NCBI RefSeq assembly: GCF_000426445.1
Contig: NZ_AUFJ01000015.1
Span: 62,001 to 126,000, forward strand
Direction: 5' to 3'
DNA from: Brevibacterium album DSM 18261
GTDB lineage: Bacteria; Actinomycetota; Actinomycetes; Actinomycetales; Brevibacteriaceae
DNA: 64,000 nt
The notes under the pieces were generated by a model. That model worked only from the letters and a program-made list of their open reading frames with translations. It was not told where the DNA came from and did not search any database. The position numbers were made by a program, and so were the translations under genes. Positions 50,774 through 59,578 of this stretch are shown one piece after another (position 1 is the first letter of the stretch; each line of letters opens with the position of its first letter).

Positions 50774-51574
50774 TCAGTCGATATGCGAGTGCGCCGATAT
50801 ATGGGCGCTCACGAGGGGGTTCACCGCCTCGGCGAACTCGATGAAGAAGCCGTGTCTTCCGCCTGCGGTGATCTCCAGACGGGCTCCGGGGATCCGCTCG
50901 GCCAGGAGGGTCGCGTTCTCTGTGGGATTCATCCTGTCGTCATCGCCATGGAGGACCAGTGTGGGTGCGGTTGTCTGAGGTAGGAGGTCCCAGGCGTCGT
51001 GGCCGGCACTCGTGCGGCGATGGGCTGCCTGCTCTCTCGCGCTCATGGTGTCGTCGCCAAGGACGAGGCTGTCCTCGGGACCGCGCACATGGGAGGGGGA
51101 GAAGAAGAGCTCGCGGAGGATCTCGTGACGCTGCTCAGGCCCCGCCGCCCGGAGCTCCTGCTGGACCTCGGGCGCCTGGGGGACGGAATGCGGTCCTCCT
51201 GGAGTGGTGCAGGCCAGCACCAGGGCGGTGACGCGCTCGCCGGCGGTCGCTGCGAGGACCTGGGCGATCCTGCCGCCCATGGAGGTGCCGTAGACCGCTG
51301 TGCGGGGGATGCCGAGGCAGTCGAGGACGCTGCGTGCGTCGTCAGCGAAGCCCGCAGTCGTCCACTTCCCGATGGGGCCTCGGCTGCGGCCGGTTCCCCG
51401 GTAGTCGAAGGTGACCACGCGGAACTGTCGGTCGAAGTGCGCGCGCACCGGATCCCACCACACATGTGAGTTGGCCTGCCCCTGCAGCAGGAGCAGCGGC
51501 TTCCCGTCAGCAGGTCCCGAGGTCTGTGCGGCCAGCTGGAAGCCGTCTTCTGTGTGACAGACGATTTCCTTCAC
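50774..51574 (-). CDS. Alpha/beta hydrolase
   Basis: The 266-residue protein has an alpha/beta hydrolase core: oxyanion region LLLLQGQANSHVWW, FDYRGTGRSRGP, nucleophile elbow GTSMGGRIAQ with Ser, acid Asp in VLHGDDDRMNP and base His in TAGGRHGFF. The pattern is that of 3-oxoadipate enol-lactonase-like and related esterases. It starts 95 bp after the azlD stop on the same strand, so it may be transcribed with azlCD. Substrate unknown. Confidence 0.85.
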   Translation of the reverse strand: MKEIVCHTEDGFQLAAQTSGPADGKPLLLLQGQANSHVWWDPVRAHFDRQFRVVTFDYRGTGRSRGPIGKWTTAGFADDARSVLDCLGIPRTAVYGTSMGGRIAQVLAATAGERVTALVLACTTPGGPHSVPQAPEVQQELRAAGPEQRHEILRELFFSPSHVRGPEDSLVLGDDTMSAREQAAHRRTSAGHDAWDLLPQTTAPTLVLHGDDDRMNPTENATLLAERIPGARLEITAGGRHGFFIEFAEAVNPLVSAHISAHSHID

Positions 51575-51668
51575 AGGAAGCCTCCTGGGTCAGCGGTGGA
51601 TGTGGTCATCTCATTCTGCACGTTCCGCGGGAGCGGGACTGGTGCAGGAGATGGGCGCGGCACCCGGA

Positions 51669-52004
51669 TCAGTGCGCGCTGAACAGAGTGGAGACGAGGA
51701 GTGCGTAGCCGGCGGTGCCACCGGCGATGCTCAGGAGCATGTTCGCCTTCCAGAGGTGCAGGGCGATGGTGACGAGCACTCCGATGAAGGCCGGGGTGAC
51801 GCTGCTTGCGTCGATGAGGTCGACGTGCCGGAGGGTGTAGACGGTGAGGATCACCATCACTCCGACCGGGATGCGCTCTGCGAGGTAGGGCAGAAGTCTG
51901 CTGCTGCGCAGCGGAGCGAGGAGCGCGAACGGCAGGGCGCGCAGCCCCCAGGTCACCGCGGCGGCGAGCAGGGTGACGGCGAGGAGGTACTGGACGTCAT
52001 CCAC
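51669..52004 (-). CDS. azlD: AzlD-family branched-chain amino acid exporter subunit
   Basis: The 111-residue protein has four hydrophobic segments and the AzlD pattern: TWGLRALPFALLAPLRSSRL near the N-terminus and LAERIPVGVMVILTVYTLR. It is the small partner of AzlC. Its start lies 8 bases inside the azlC end, so translation is coupled. Confidence 0.92.
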   Translation of the reverse strand: MDDVQYLLAVTLLAAAVTWGLRALPFALLAPLRSSRLLPYLAERIPVGVMVILTVYTLRHVDLIDASSVTPAFIGVLVTIALHLWKANMLLSIAGGTAGYALLVSTLFSAH

Positions 52005-52725
52005 GGCGGGCCCTCCATCCCTTCCATGCGTACGAGATGAGCAGCACGGCCACGAAGACGCCCATCGCGGGGAGGATCATGGCATCGCCGGCGAATACGG
52101 CGAAGAACAGCGCACAGGTCAGGGCGAGCAGTGGGATCGGTACGGAGCGGCGGACGCGGTAGGCATCGATGCCGAGGACGAGGAAGAACGCGGTGATCGC
52201 GAAGTCCAGCCCCATGACGCTGGGCGGGATGAGGGAACCGGCGAGCACACCGATGGTCGCGCTGACGACCCAGTTCACATAGAACACCGATTGGATGCCG
52301 AGGATGCGTGCGCCTGTCCATGTGCGGGCCTGGGGGTGCGCGGTCAGTGCCCAGGCCTCGTCGCACAGGATGTATGTGCTCAGGATGCGGAGGCCGCGGG
52401 AGCGGATCTGCCGGAGCGGGAACGAGAGTGCGTAGAAGACGTGGCGGAAGTTCACCAGCAGCGTCGTCATCGCCACCGAGGCCAGCGGTGCGGCCGCGAC
52501 GATCATGCCCACCAGCAGGAACTCCAGCGATCCGGCGAAGATCACGGCGGTGAACAGCGGGGCCGTCCACCACGGCAGGCCCGACTGTGAGATGAGTACG
52601 CCCAGCGCCATGCCCAGGGGTGCCATCGCGATGCCGGCAGGCAATGCGATGCGGACGCCCGCGAGGGCTTCCCGGGTGCGGCTCGAGGCAACTGGCGCGG
52701 CAGGGCTGATGATGGATTCTTGCAC
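51997..52725 (-). CDS. azlC: AzlC-family branched-chain amino acid exporter subunit
   Basis: From GTG 52725 the protein is 242 residues with about seven helices and AzlC features: FAGSLEFLLVGMIVAAAPLA, TTLLVNFRHVFYALSF and the LCDEAWALT segment. AzlC and AzlD together export branched-chain amino acids or analogues. TATGAT on the minus strand (52737-52732) lies 6 bases before the GTG, so the message may be leaderless. An Lrp/AsnC regulator is divergent from it, the usual control partner. Confidence 0.92.
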   Translation of the reverse strand: MQESIISPAAPVASSRTREALAGVRIALPAGIAMAPLGMALGVLISQSGLPWWTAPLFTAVIFAGSLEFLLVGMIVAAAPLASVAMTTLLVNFRHVFYALSFPLRQIRSRGLRILSTYILCDEAWALTAHPQARTWTGARILGIQSVFYVNWVVSATIGVLAGSLIPPSVMGLDFAITAFFLVLGIDAYRVRRSVPIPLLALTCALFFAVFAGDAMILPAMGVFVAVLLISYAWKGWRARRG

Positions 52726-52796
52726 AACACAATCATAGGAAGCGCCTTGCGAACGATGGTTGCCGATCTGCGTTGAGGGAGTGCATGATCTGCAAT

Positions 52797-53240
52797 ATGA
52801 GAGAACCGGATACGCTTGATCACGCAATCATCGGTCAGCTGCAGGTCGACGGTCGCATGAGCAATCTCGACCTGGCCCGGAGCGTGGGCCTGACTCCCGC
52901 GCCATGCCTGCGCCGGGTGCGGCGGCTCGAGGCCGATGGCGTGATCGCGGGTTACCGTGCTGTCATCGATCACGAGAAGCTGGGGCGTCGTCTGGAGGTC
53001 ACCGCGGCCGTCGAGGTCAGGAGCACCGACACGCAGACGATCGAGGAGTTCGAGCGGGCTGTCGTGGCCTTCGACGAGGTGGTCGAGGCGAGGAAGGTCT
53101 TCGGGAATCCGGACTACTTCCTGCGGATCGTGGTGCGCGATGTGGAAGAGTACGAGCAGTTCCAGATGCAGAAGCTCACCGCGCTGCCGGCGGTCTTCCG
53201 GGTCGACTCGCACCAGACGATGAAGCTCCTCAAGAGCTGA
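52797..53240 (+). CDS. Lrp/AsnC-family transcriptional regulator
   Basis: From ATG 52797 the protein is 147 residues and begins MREPDTLDHAIIGQLQVDGR, a standard Lrp start. The helix-turn-helix is MSNLDLARSVGLTPAPCLRR, followed by the RAM ligand-binding domain with the AVEVRS and VVEARKVFGNPDYFLRIVVRD segments. It is divergent from azlCD and probably senses branched-chain amino acids. TTGCCG (52760-52765) and CATGAT (52784-52789), 18 bases apart, could be its promoter and would make the transcript nearly leaderless. In-frame earlier starts (TTG 52773, ATG 52785) are possible. Confidence 0.9.
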   Translation: MREPDTLDHAIIGQLQVDGRMSNLDLARSVGLTPAPCLRRVRRLEADGVIAGYRAVIDHEKLGRRLEVTAAVEVRSTDTQTIEEFERAVVAFDEVVEARKVFGNPDYFLRIVVRDVEEYEQFQMQKLTALPAVFRVDSHQTMKLLKS

Positions 53241-53304
53241 ATGCCGCATCTGGACTTCAGGCGCATCCCTTCATCTGTCCCCGTGGGTGCGGGGTGGGAG
53301 GGGC

Positions 53305-53421
53305 GAATGCACGACGTTGTGAGTGTGATGTTGGAGGTTCTTCCAATGCCCCTCAAGTGTGAAATTCCTAACGTTGCGCAAACAGGCCCGTCCGGGCCCG
53401 CCCGCAGGATCACGGAGAAGC
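53305..53421 (+). repeat. 117-bp duplicated leader, copy 1 (before TPP enzyme 1)
   Basis: This stretch matches 56641-56757 with about 6 mismatches in 117 and no gap. It contains TTGGA-N6-TCCAA (53331-53346), where GGAGG also serves as a Shine-Dalgarno 9 bases before ATG 53346, then a short frame beginning MPLKCEIPNVA, then GGCCC-N4-GGGCC. In this copy the short frame stays open into the TPP enzyme gene. The mismatches in the hairpin fall in its loop. Confidence 0.92.
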
Positions 53422-53456
53422 GCGGAGAAGCCGCTGCACAGGGGGAGCGAGACGGT

Positions 53457-55145
53457 ATGAGGCAATCCGCGACGGTCTCGGAGGCAGTTGCAGCTGTGGT
53501 CGCCGCCCACAGTGATGTGGTCTTCAGCCTGATGGGCAATGGCAACGCCCATCTCGTCGCCGCCCTCACTGCAAACGGTCACCGAGTCGTCAACGTCCGT
53601 CATGAGGCGGCGACCGTGATGGCGGCCGAAGGCTATCAGCTGTCGACGGGCCGGATTCCCACTGCGTCCACGACATACGGCGCGGGCTTCGCGAATATGC
53701 TGACGTCACTCGCCGAGGCGCGTTTCGCTCGAATCCCGATGGTGATCGTCGTCGGAGCCGCTCCGACCACTGGGCCGAGGGCGATCGACTTCGATCAGGA
53801 CACTGTTGCCGCCGGTTTCCACGTCCCGACGCTGCTGGTCTCACGTTCAGACGCCGGCGCAGTCACTCGCAGGGCATATGCCATTGCGCGTCGGGACAGG
53901 GTTCCGGTCATCGTCGCTCTGCCATACGATCTCGTCGACAGTCCTGTGGTCGAACCCGGCGCCGGCGATGATATCGGTCTGCCCTTGCCTCCTCAGGAGG
54001 AAGTGCTGCGGGACCATGAGATTGAAGACCCGCAGAAGGTGACCGCGGAACAGGCACAGGATATCGTCGCCGCGCTGAGGAGCGCGCAGCGTCCTCTCAT
54101 CCTGGCCGGGCAGGGCGCAGTCGTTGCCGAGGCCGGCTCGAGTCTGCGAGAGATCGGTGATCGGATCGGTGCATTGTTCGCCACCTCGGTTGCGGCGAGC
54201 GGACTGTTCGACTCGGAGTGGGATCTGGGAATCGTAGGAGGCTTCGCTTCACCCCGTGCGGCTGACTTCGCCCGCGAGGCGGATGTCGTACTCGTGGCGG
54301 GTGCCAGTCTCAACCTCTACCAGATGCGATACAACCAGCTGCTAAGCGGAGCACACACGATCATCCAGGTGGACACTGTGTCGGGGCCGACCAATCCACA
54401 GGTCACACGATTCTGCCGCGCAGATGCCGCCGATGCGGCGTACGCGATTCTCGAAGGACTGGGAGAGGGGAGTCTTCCGGGGTGGCGGGCAGTGATCGAC
54501 CGGCCTTTGACCGGCGACGATGACTACAGCGGAGCCGATTTCGGTCCCGATGGCAGGCTCGACCCCCGTGCCGTGATGATGGCCCTCAACGAGATGCTGC
54601 CTCGAGAGCGCGCCATCACCCAGGACACCGGCCATTTCATGACCTGGGCGACGAGGCATCTCGACGGTCCGGACACGCGGGGGAAGATCCTGCCCGGGGT
54701 GGCGCTGCAGGTCATCGGTCTGGGCGTCGGATCGGTGATCGGCGTCGCGGCGGGAAATCCAGATCGTCTTCCTGTCCTTGTGACGGGCGATGGGGGTCTC
54801 GCGATGGAGCTCAACGAGCTGGACACTCTGGTTCGCGAGACTCGGTCCTGTCTGGTCGTCGTCATCAATGACGACGCCTACGGGATGGAGGTTCACCAGT
54901 ACGGTGACCGAGGAGCAGGGTTGGACATGACGGCCATGCGATTCCCGGAGATGAACTTCGCCGCCATCGCAAGAGCGGTGGGCGGAGACGGCGTGAAGGT
55001 TCGCACAATGGATGACCTCAAACGGGTACGGGAGTGGCTCGAGGACGGGGCCGAAGGCCTGTTCATCGCTGATGTCAACGTGTCGAAGGAGGTGGTCGCC
55101 GACTGGCTCGATCTGAGCAACCGCTACAACGGCTATACCGAATGA
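53457..55145 (+). CDS. Thiamine-diphosphate-dependent enzyme, acetolactate synthase/2-oxoacid decarboxylase family
   Basis: From ATG 53457 (GGGGGAG 9-10 bases ahead) the product is 562 residues beginning MRQSATVSEAVAAVVAAHSD. The PYR domain has the catalytic Glu in VVNVRHEAATVMAAEGY. The middle domain binds a cofactor in some relatives. The PP domain has the ThDP motif GDGGLAMELNELDTLVRET followed by VVVINDDAYG. Family members act on 2-oxoacids, as decarboxylases, ligases or synthases. The frame is also open from ATG 53346 in the duplicated leader, 37 codons earlier. Next genes are alcohol and aldehyde dehydrogenases, favouring an aldehyde-producing role. Confidence 0.85.
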   Translation: MRQSATVSEAVAAVVAAHSDVVFSLMGNGNAHLVAALTANGHRVVNVRHEAATVMAAEGYQLSTGRIPTASTTYGAGFANMLTSLAEARFARIPMVIVVGAAPTTGPRAIDFDQDTVAAGFHVPTLLVSRSDAGAVTRRAYAIARRDRVPVIVALPYDLVDSPVVEPGAGDDIGLPLPPQEEVLRDHEIEDPQKVTAEQAQDIVAALRSAQRPLILAGQGAVVAEAGSSLREIGDRIGALFATSVAASGLFDSEWDLGIVGGFASPRAADFAREADVVLVAGASLNLYQMRYNQLLSGAHTIIQVDTVSGPTNPQVTRFCRADAADAAYAILEGLGEGSLPGWRAVIDRPLTGDDDYSGADFGPDGRLDPRAVMMALNEMLPRERAITQDTGHFMTWATRHLDGPDTRGKILPGVALQVIGLGVGSVIGVAAGNPDRLPVLVTGDGGLAMELNELDTLVRETRSCLVVVINDDAYGMEVHQYGDRGAGLDMTAMRFPEMNFAAIARAVGGDGVKVRTMDDLKRVREWLEDGAEGLFIADVNVSKEVVADWLDLSNRYNGYTE

Positions 55146-55223
55146 CCAGGTGCGTAGAGACAACACAGGTCCGCGGTCGGAAGCTGCGCTGACATCGCCG
55201 GACACGGGGCGCGGCGGAGGGGG

Positions 55224-56348
55224 ATGAGAACGATGTGTTCCACCATGACTGCAATCGTCGTCGATGGCCCCGACCAGACGATGAGCGTCGAGCGCATTCC
55301 CGTTCCGAGGCCTCTCCGGGGCGAGGTTCTGATTCGAGTGGCTGCGTGCGGGGCCTGCCATACCGATCTGCATGTGATGAGAGGCGAATACGCCTTCCCC
55401 TATCCGTGCGTCCTCGGCCATGAGGTCGCCGGGCAGGTAGTGGAGCTGGGCGAGGGTGTTGACCACCTCGCTGTGGATGATCGAGTGGTCGCGAGCTTCG
55501 TGATGCCGTGTGGAATGTGTGGTCCGTGCGCCAGGGGGGACGACAATCTGTGCGAACGATTCTTCGGCCTCAATCGTGCACGGGGGGTGCTCTACGACGG
55601 AACGACACGGCTGCGTCGTTCGGGCGGCGAGGAACTTGCCATGTTCTCAGCGGCAGGACTCGCCGAATACTCGGTCATTCCTGCAACCTCGGTCTTCAGG
55701 GTCCCGGACAGCGTGCCGCTGGAGTCTGCCAGCATCCTCGGGTGCTCTCTTCTCACCGCCTATGGTGCTGCGCGACACGCGGCCGATCTGAGAGCAGGCC
55801 AGACCGTTGCCGTCGTTGCAGCGGGAGGGGTGGGCCTGGGCATCATTCAACTTGCGAAGATCTTCGGTGCAAGCCGAATCATTGCCATCGACATCGGACC
55901 TGACAAACTCGAAACAGCCAGCCGCCTCGACGCCTCGGAGGTCATCGACGTCTCTGACCGCGACCCGGTGGGGCGGGTTCGCGAACTCACCTCGGGCAAG
56001 GGCGTCGATGTGGCTTTCGAGGCCCTCGGGACGCCGCGCACTCTCGAGCAGGCATTCATGATGACCGCCGACGGCGGTACAACCGTACTGGTCGGTGTCG
56101 GGTCAGGAGACGCTGCCGCCTCCATACCACTGACCCATCTGCTCCGGCATCAGGTGCGGATCATCGGTTCCTATGGCGGCCGTCCGCGGACCGACATGCC
56201 CCTTCTGCTCGATATGGCGGCGTCCGAACAGTTCGACCTCGACTCCAACATCAGTCTGAGGAGACCGCTGACCGAAGCAGAATCGGTGTACAGCGCGCTC
56301 GCTGCGGGATCCATCACCGGTCGCGCGATTCTCACGAGCGTCAGCTGA
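55224..56348 (+). CDS. Zinc-dependent alcohol dehydrogenase (MDR family), first copy
   Basis: The 374-residue protein has the catalytic zinc ligands in ACGACHTDLHVM and GHEVAGQVVELGEG, the structural zinc cysteines in CGMCGPCARGDDNLC, and the NAD-binding AAGGVGLGIIQLAKIFGAS. ATG 55224 is 3 bases from GGAGG; ATG 55233 is the alternative with a wider gap. It is 78 bp behind the TPP enzyme. It may oxidise or reduce the aldehyde or alcohol of the pathway. Confidence 0.92.
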   Translation: MRTMCSTMTAIVVDGPDQTMSVERIPVPRPLRGEVLIRVAACGACHTDLHVMRGEYAFPYPCVLGHEVAGQVVELGEGVDHLAVDDRVVASFVMPCGMCGPCARGDDNLCERFFGLNRARGVLYDGTTRLRRSGGEELAMFSAAGLAEYSVIPATSVFRVPDSVPLESASILGCSLLTAYGAARHAADLRAGQTVAVVAAGGVGLGIIQLAKIFGASRIIAIDIGPDKLETASRLDASEVIDVSDRDPVGRVRELTSGKGVDVAFEALGTPRTLEQAFMMTADGGTTVLVGVGSGDAAASIPLTHLLRHQVRIIGSYGGRPRTDMPLLLDMAASEQFDLDSNISLRRPLTEAESVYSALAAGSITGRAILTSVS

Positions 56349-56383
56349 GCCTCGAGGTGTGTCTGAGAAGATGCACCAGTGGG

Positions 56384-56462
56384 TGGGTGCTCATCCTCGC
56401 CGGTGACGCGCCAGTGGAACCCGCTCACTTTCGGTGTTTCGGCAATGGTGAATGTTGCCAGG
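56384..56462 (+). pseudogene. Remnant of a TPP-enzyme gene
   Basis: A short stretch reads VLILAGDAPVEPAHFR and then, after an apparent deletion, the coding for MVNVA. It aligns with VLVLTGDAPLEPTHFQ and MVNAAG in the second TPP enzyme (about 63088-63170). About 39 of the first 46 bases agree. No more of the gene is recognisable on either side. The surrounding 410-bp gap (56349-56758) otherwise contains an AT-richer stretch at about 56463-56515, GC-rich DNA without a clear signal, and leader copy 2. Confidence 0.7.
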
Positions 56463-56640
56463 GGCATGATTATTCGAAATATGAGGGATATTCAAAGCTC
56501 ATTCTGAGCAGCTCCAGGCCAAGCGCGGCAGATGGTGCGGCCCTTCGGGCCTGTGGCGCCTGTCACTCCCACCATGAGTCCGAAGAGCCGCATCATCGGG
56601 TGCGTCACTTCATCGGCCCCCCGTGCTTCCGAGATGGGAC

Positions 56641-56757
56641 GAACGTACGACGTTGTGAGTGTGATGTTGGAGGTTCTTCCAATGCCCCTCAAGTGTGAAA
56701 TTCCTAACGTTGCGCACACAGGCCCATCCGGGCCCGCCCACACGATCACGGAGAAGC
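56641..56757 (+). repeat. 117-bp duplicated leader, copy 2 (before aldehyde dehydrogenase)
   Basis: The match to 53305-53421 is described there; offset 3336. The Shine-Dalgarno/short-ORF start is at ATG 56682. Here the short frame (46 codons, ending at 56822) is out of frame with the dehydrogenase and overlaps its start at 56759. The GGCCC-N4-GGGCC hairpin is kept, with one loop change. Weaker similarity continues roughly 50 bases upstream in both copies. Confidence 0.92.
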
Positions 56758-56758
56758 C

Positions 56759-58273
56759 ATGGCGGACGACCAGTCACCCGATATGCCAGCCGACCGGGGA
56801 CTCCCATCCCACCAGATGCTGATCGGCGGCGACTGGTGCGATACCGAAACCGGAGCGCGGCTCACCACCGTCAACCCGTACACGGGAGAGGCCTGGGCGA
56901 TGGTTCCCGACGGCCGCCCCGGTGACGTCGATGCGGCCGTTGCCGCGGCCTCGGCGGCGTTGACGGGTCAGTGGGGTTCCCTGACGGCGACCCGGCGCGG
57001 AGGACTCATGCGTCGGCTCGCAGACCTTCTCCGCGAGCGAGGCCCAGAGCTGGCGAGGATCGAGTCGAGGGACAATGGCAAGCTGCTGCGTGAGACGTCT
57101 GGGCAGCTCGACTCTCTGCCCGACTGGTATGACTATTTCGGCGGCCTTGCGGACAAGCTCGAAGGTGCCACGCCGCCGGCGACCAAGCCGGATCTCTTCA
57201 CCTATACCCGCCATGAGCCTGTGGGAGTGGTGGGAGCGATCCTGCCGTGGAATAGTCCCCTCCTCCTCATGAGCTTCAAGGTCGCCCCTGCGCTCGCTGC
57301 CGGATGCACCGTCGTCGTCAAGCCGTCGGAGCAGACCCCGGTCTCCACCCTCGAGTTCGCCCGGCTCTTCGAGGAGGCGGGTTTCCCTCCCGGCGTCTTC
57401 AACGTGGTGACCGGCGGGCGAGAAGTGGGTGCGCGTATCGCATCGCACCCGGATGTCGCGAAGGTGGCGTTCACCGGGTCGACGGAAGCCGGCGTGCAGG
57501 TCATGAGATCCGCCGCGGACCACGTCGCCAGGGTGACTCTCGAGCTGGGCGGCAAATCGCCCAACATCGTCTTCGGCGATGCAGATCTGGAAGCGGCGAC
57601 CAGCGGTGTGCTGGCGGGCATCTTCGCAGCCACGGGACAGACTTGCATCGCCGGCAGCCGGCTGCTGGTCCACAGGTCGGTGCACGAGGCTCTGCTGGAG
57701 AAGGTCGTCGCCCGTGCTCGCACCATCGTGCTGGGAGACCCGGCGGCGCCGGAGACGGAGATGGGCCCGTGCGCCACCGCTGAGCAGCTGGCGAAGGTGG
57801 AGGGCTTCGTCGATCGTGCGCGCGCTGATGGGCTGACAGTGCTGAGCGGAGGGCGGCGACCGGAAGACGCCGCCCTGGCTCGGGGCTACTTCTACGAACC
57901 CACGATCGTCACGGGCGCGAGCAGCGATCACGAGATCGCCCGGGAAGAGATCTTCGGGCCCGTCCTCACCGTCATCCCCTTCGACACGGAGGAGGAGGCA
58001 GTCGCGATCGCGAATGACACCCGATTCGGGCTGGGGGCCGGTGTGTGGACCTCGGACGTCAAGCGCGCCCACCGGGTGGCTCATGCGATCAGAGCGGGAA
58101 GCGTCTGGGTCAACTGCTACCGCATGCTCACCTACAACATGCCGTTCGGGGGCTACGGCATGAGCGGCACGGGACGGGAGAACGGACTGGAGGCGATCCG
58201 CGAGTACACGGAGACGAAGGGTGTGTGGATCAACCTCTCCGGGGAATCGCGTGACCCCTTCGTCATGGGCTGA
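56759..58273 (+). CDS. NAD(P)-dependent aldehyde dehydrogenase
   Basis: The 504-residue protein starts at ATG 56759, 6 bases after GGAG of the repeated leader. Conserved features are GAILPWNSPLLLMSFKVAPA, VAFTGSTEAG, the general-base Glu in TLELGGKSPNIVF, the catalytic Cys in FAATGQTCIAGSRLLV and EEIFGPVLTVIPF near the C-terminus. It oxidises an aldehyde to a carboxylic acid. Coming after the TPP enzyme and ADH it could oxidise the aldehyde made by decarboxylation of a 2-oxoacid. Confidence 0.95.
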   Translation: MADDQSPDMPADRGLPSHQMLIGGDWCDTETGARLTTVNPYTGEAWAMVPDGRPGDVDAAVAAASAALTGQWGSLTATRRGGLMRRLADLLRERGPELARIESRDNGKLLRETSGQLDSLPDWYDYFGGLADKLEGATPPATKPDLFTYTRHEPVGVVGAILPWNSPLLLMSFKVAPALAAGCTVVVKPSEQTPVSTLEFARLFEEAGFPPGVFNVVTGGREVGARIASHPDVAKVAFTGSTEAGVQVMRSAADHVARVTLELGGKSPNIVFGDADLEAATSGVLAGIFAATGQTCIAGSRLLVHRSVHEALLEKVVARARTIVLGDPAAPETEMGPCATAEQLAKVEGFVDRARADGLTVLSGGRRPEDAALARGYFYEPTIVTGASSDHEIAREEIFGPVLTVIPFDTEEEAVAIANDTRFGLGAGVWTSDVKRAHRVAHAIRAGSVWVNCYRMLTYNMPFGGYGMSGTGRENGLEAIREYTETKGVWINLSGESRDPFVMG

Positions 58274-58316
58274 GTCGCCACCGCACGCAAGACACGTACT
58301 CGATAAGGAGAACGAC

Positions 58317-59486
58317 ATGACAGCGACTCCGGACATTCCGACGACCAGCCGCGCCGCAGTGGTGACGGAGTTCGGCAAGCCCCTGGAGATCCGGGAGGTC
58401 CCCATACCCGAACCGCCTGCCGGTGCTCTCATCGTGAAGATCGAGGCTGCCGGCATCTGCGGGACGGACGTCCATGTGGCCGACGGGTCCGCAGCCGCGA
58501 GCCAGCCGATCGAGCTGCCGATCATCCCGGGACACGAGATGGTGGGGCGCATCGTGCGCTTCGGCGAGGACGCTGAGCGGGATTCTGCGGGGCAGGAGCT
58601 CGCGCTGGGCGACCGCATCGTCTTCACCCACTCCGCATGCGGTCGCTGCTTCCACTGCACCGTCACGAAGCAGCCGGGGCTGTGCAGGGAACGCATCATG
58701 TACGCGTTCACGAGCTGCGCGAGGGAACCGTACCTCACGGGCGGATTCGCCGAGTACTGCTACGTATTCCCCACATCCGGGCGGATCCGCGTACCCGATG
58801 AGGTGGACACGGAGTGGGCGACAGCGGCCAGCTGCGCGCTGCGATCTGTCGTCACCTCGTTTCAGCGGCTCGGGACGATCGAGCCGTGGGAGAACGTCGT
58901 CATCCAGGGTTCGGGGCCGCTCGGACTGTTCGCGACTGCGATGGCGAGTGTGGCCGGTGCGAATCAGATCATCGTCATCGGAGACCCGGAGTCCCGTCTG
59001 GCGCTGGCCCGCCGGTGGGGCGCGACATCGACGATCTCCGTCGGGGAGCACCCGACTGCAGAAGAGCGGGCGCAGATCGTGCAAGACCTCACGGGGGGCG
59101 CGGGTGCGGACATCGTCATGGAGTTCTCCGGTGCACGCACGGCCTTCGCAGAGGGCCTCGATCTCATCCGCGACGGCGGCCGCTATGTGGTCACCGGACA
59201 GATGGGCCCGCAGGAGGTGACGATCACACCGGTGACGATCACGCGAAGGCACCTCACGATACTGGGCTCATGGTCAGGTGAGGCCGCACAGTACTGGCGG
59301 GCTTTGGAATTCATGCGGATCCACCGCGAACGCTTCGATTTCGGTGCCATGATCACGGGCCGCTACCACCTCGACCAGGCCAACGAAGCGATGGAGAGGA
59401 TGCAGCGCTTCGAAGAGATCAAGCCGATCATCCTCCCGACTCTGTCGACCGATGTGCATGACCAGGCAGATGTCTCGCTCGAATGA
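58317..59486 (+). CDS. Zinc-dependent alcohol dehydrogenase (MDR family), second copy
   Basis: ATG 58317 lies 6 bases after AAGGAG and gives 389 residues. The catalytic zinc site is AAGICGTDVHVADG with GHEMVGRIVRFGE; the structural zinc cluster is HSACGRCFHCTVTKQPGLC; the NAD-binding loop is GSGPLGLFATAMASVAG. It differs clearly from the ADH at 55.2 kb and lies closer to sorbitol/threonine dehydrogenase-like enzymes. It belongs to the aldehyde dehydrogenase-TctCBA group. Confidence 0.9.
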   Translation: MTATPDIPTTSRAAVVTEFGKPLEIREVPIPEPPAGALIVKIEAAGICGTDVHVADGSAAASQPIELPIIPGHEMVGRIVRFGEDAERDSAGQELALGDRIVFTHSACGRCFHCTVTKQPGLCRERIMYAFTSCAREPYLTGGFAEYCYVFPTSGRIRVPDEVDTEWATAASCALRSVVTSFQRLGTIEPWENVVIQGSGPLGLFATAMASVAGANQIIVIGDPESRLALARRWGATSTISVGEHPTAEERAQIVQDLTGGAGADIVMEFSGARTAFAEGLDLIRDGGRYVVTGQMGPQEVTITPVTITRRHLTILGSWSGEAAQYWRALEFMRIHRERFDFGAMITGRYHLDQANEAMERMQRFEEIKPIILPTLSTDVHDQADVSLE

Positions 59487-59578
59487 TCGTGATGCCGGTG
59501 CGACTCCTCCCGCGCCGAAGTCAGCGAATCCGATATCAGCGGTCAAGGACGACCGCTCCTTCTGAAGGGCAGAGAGCC

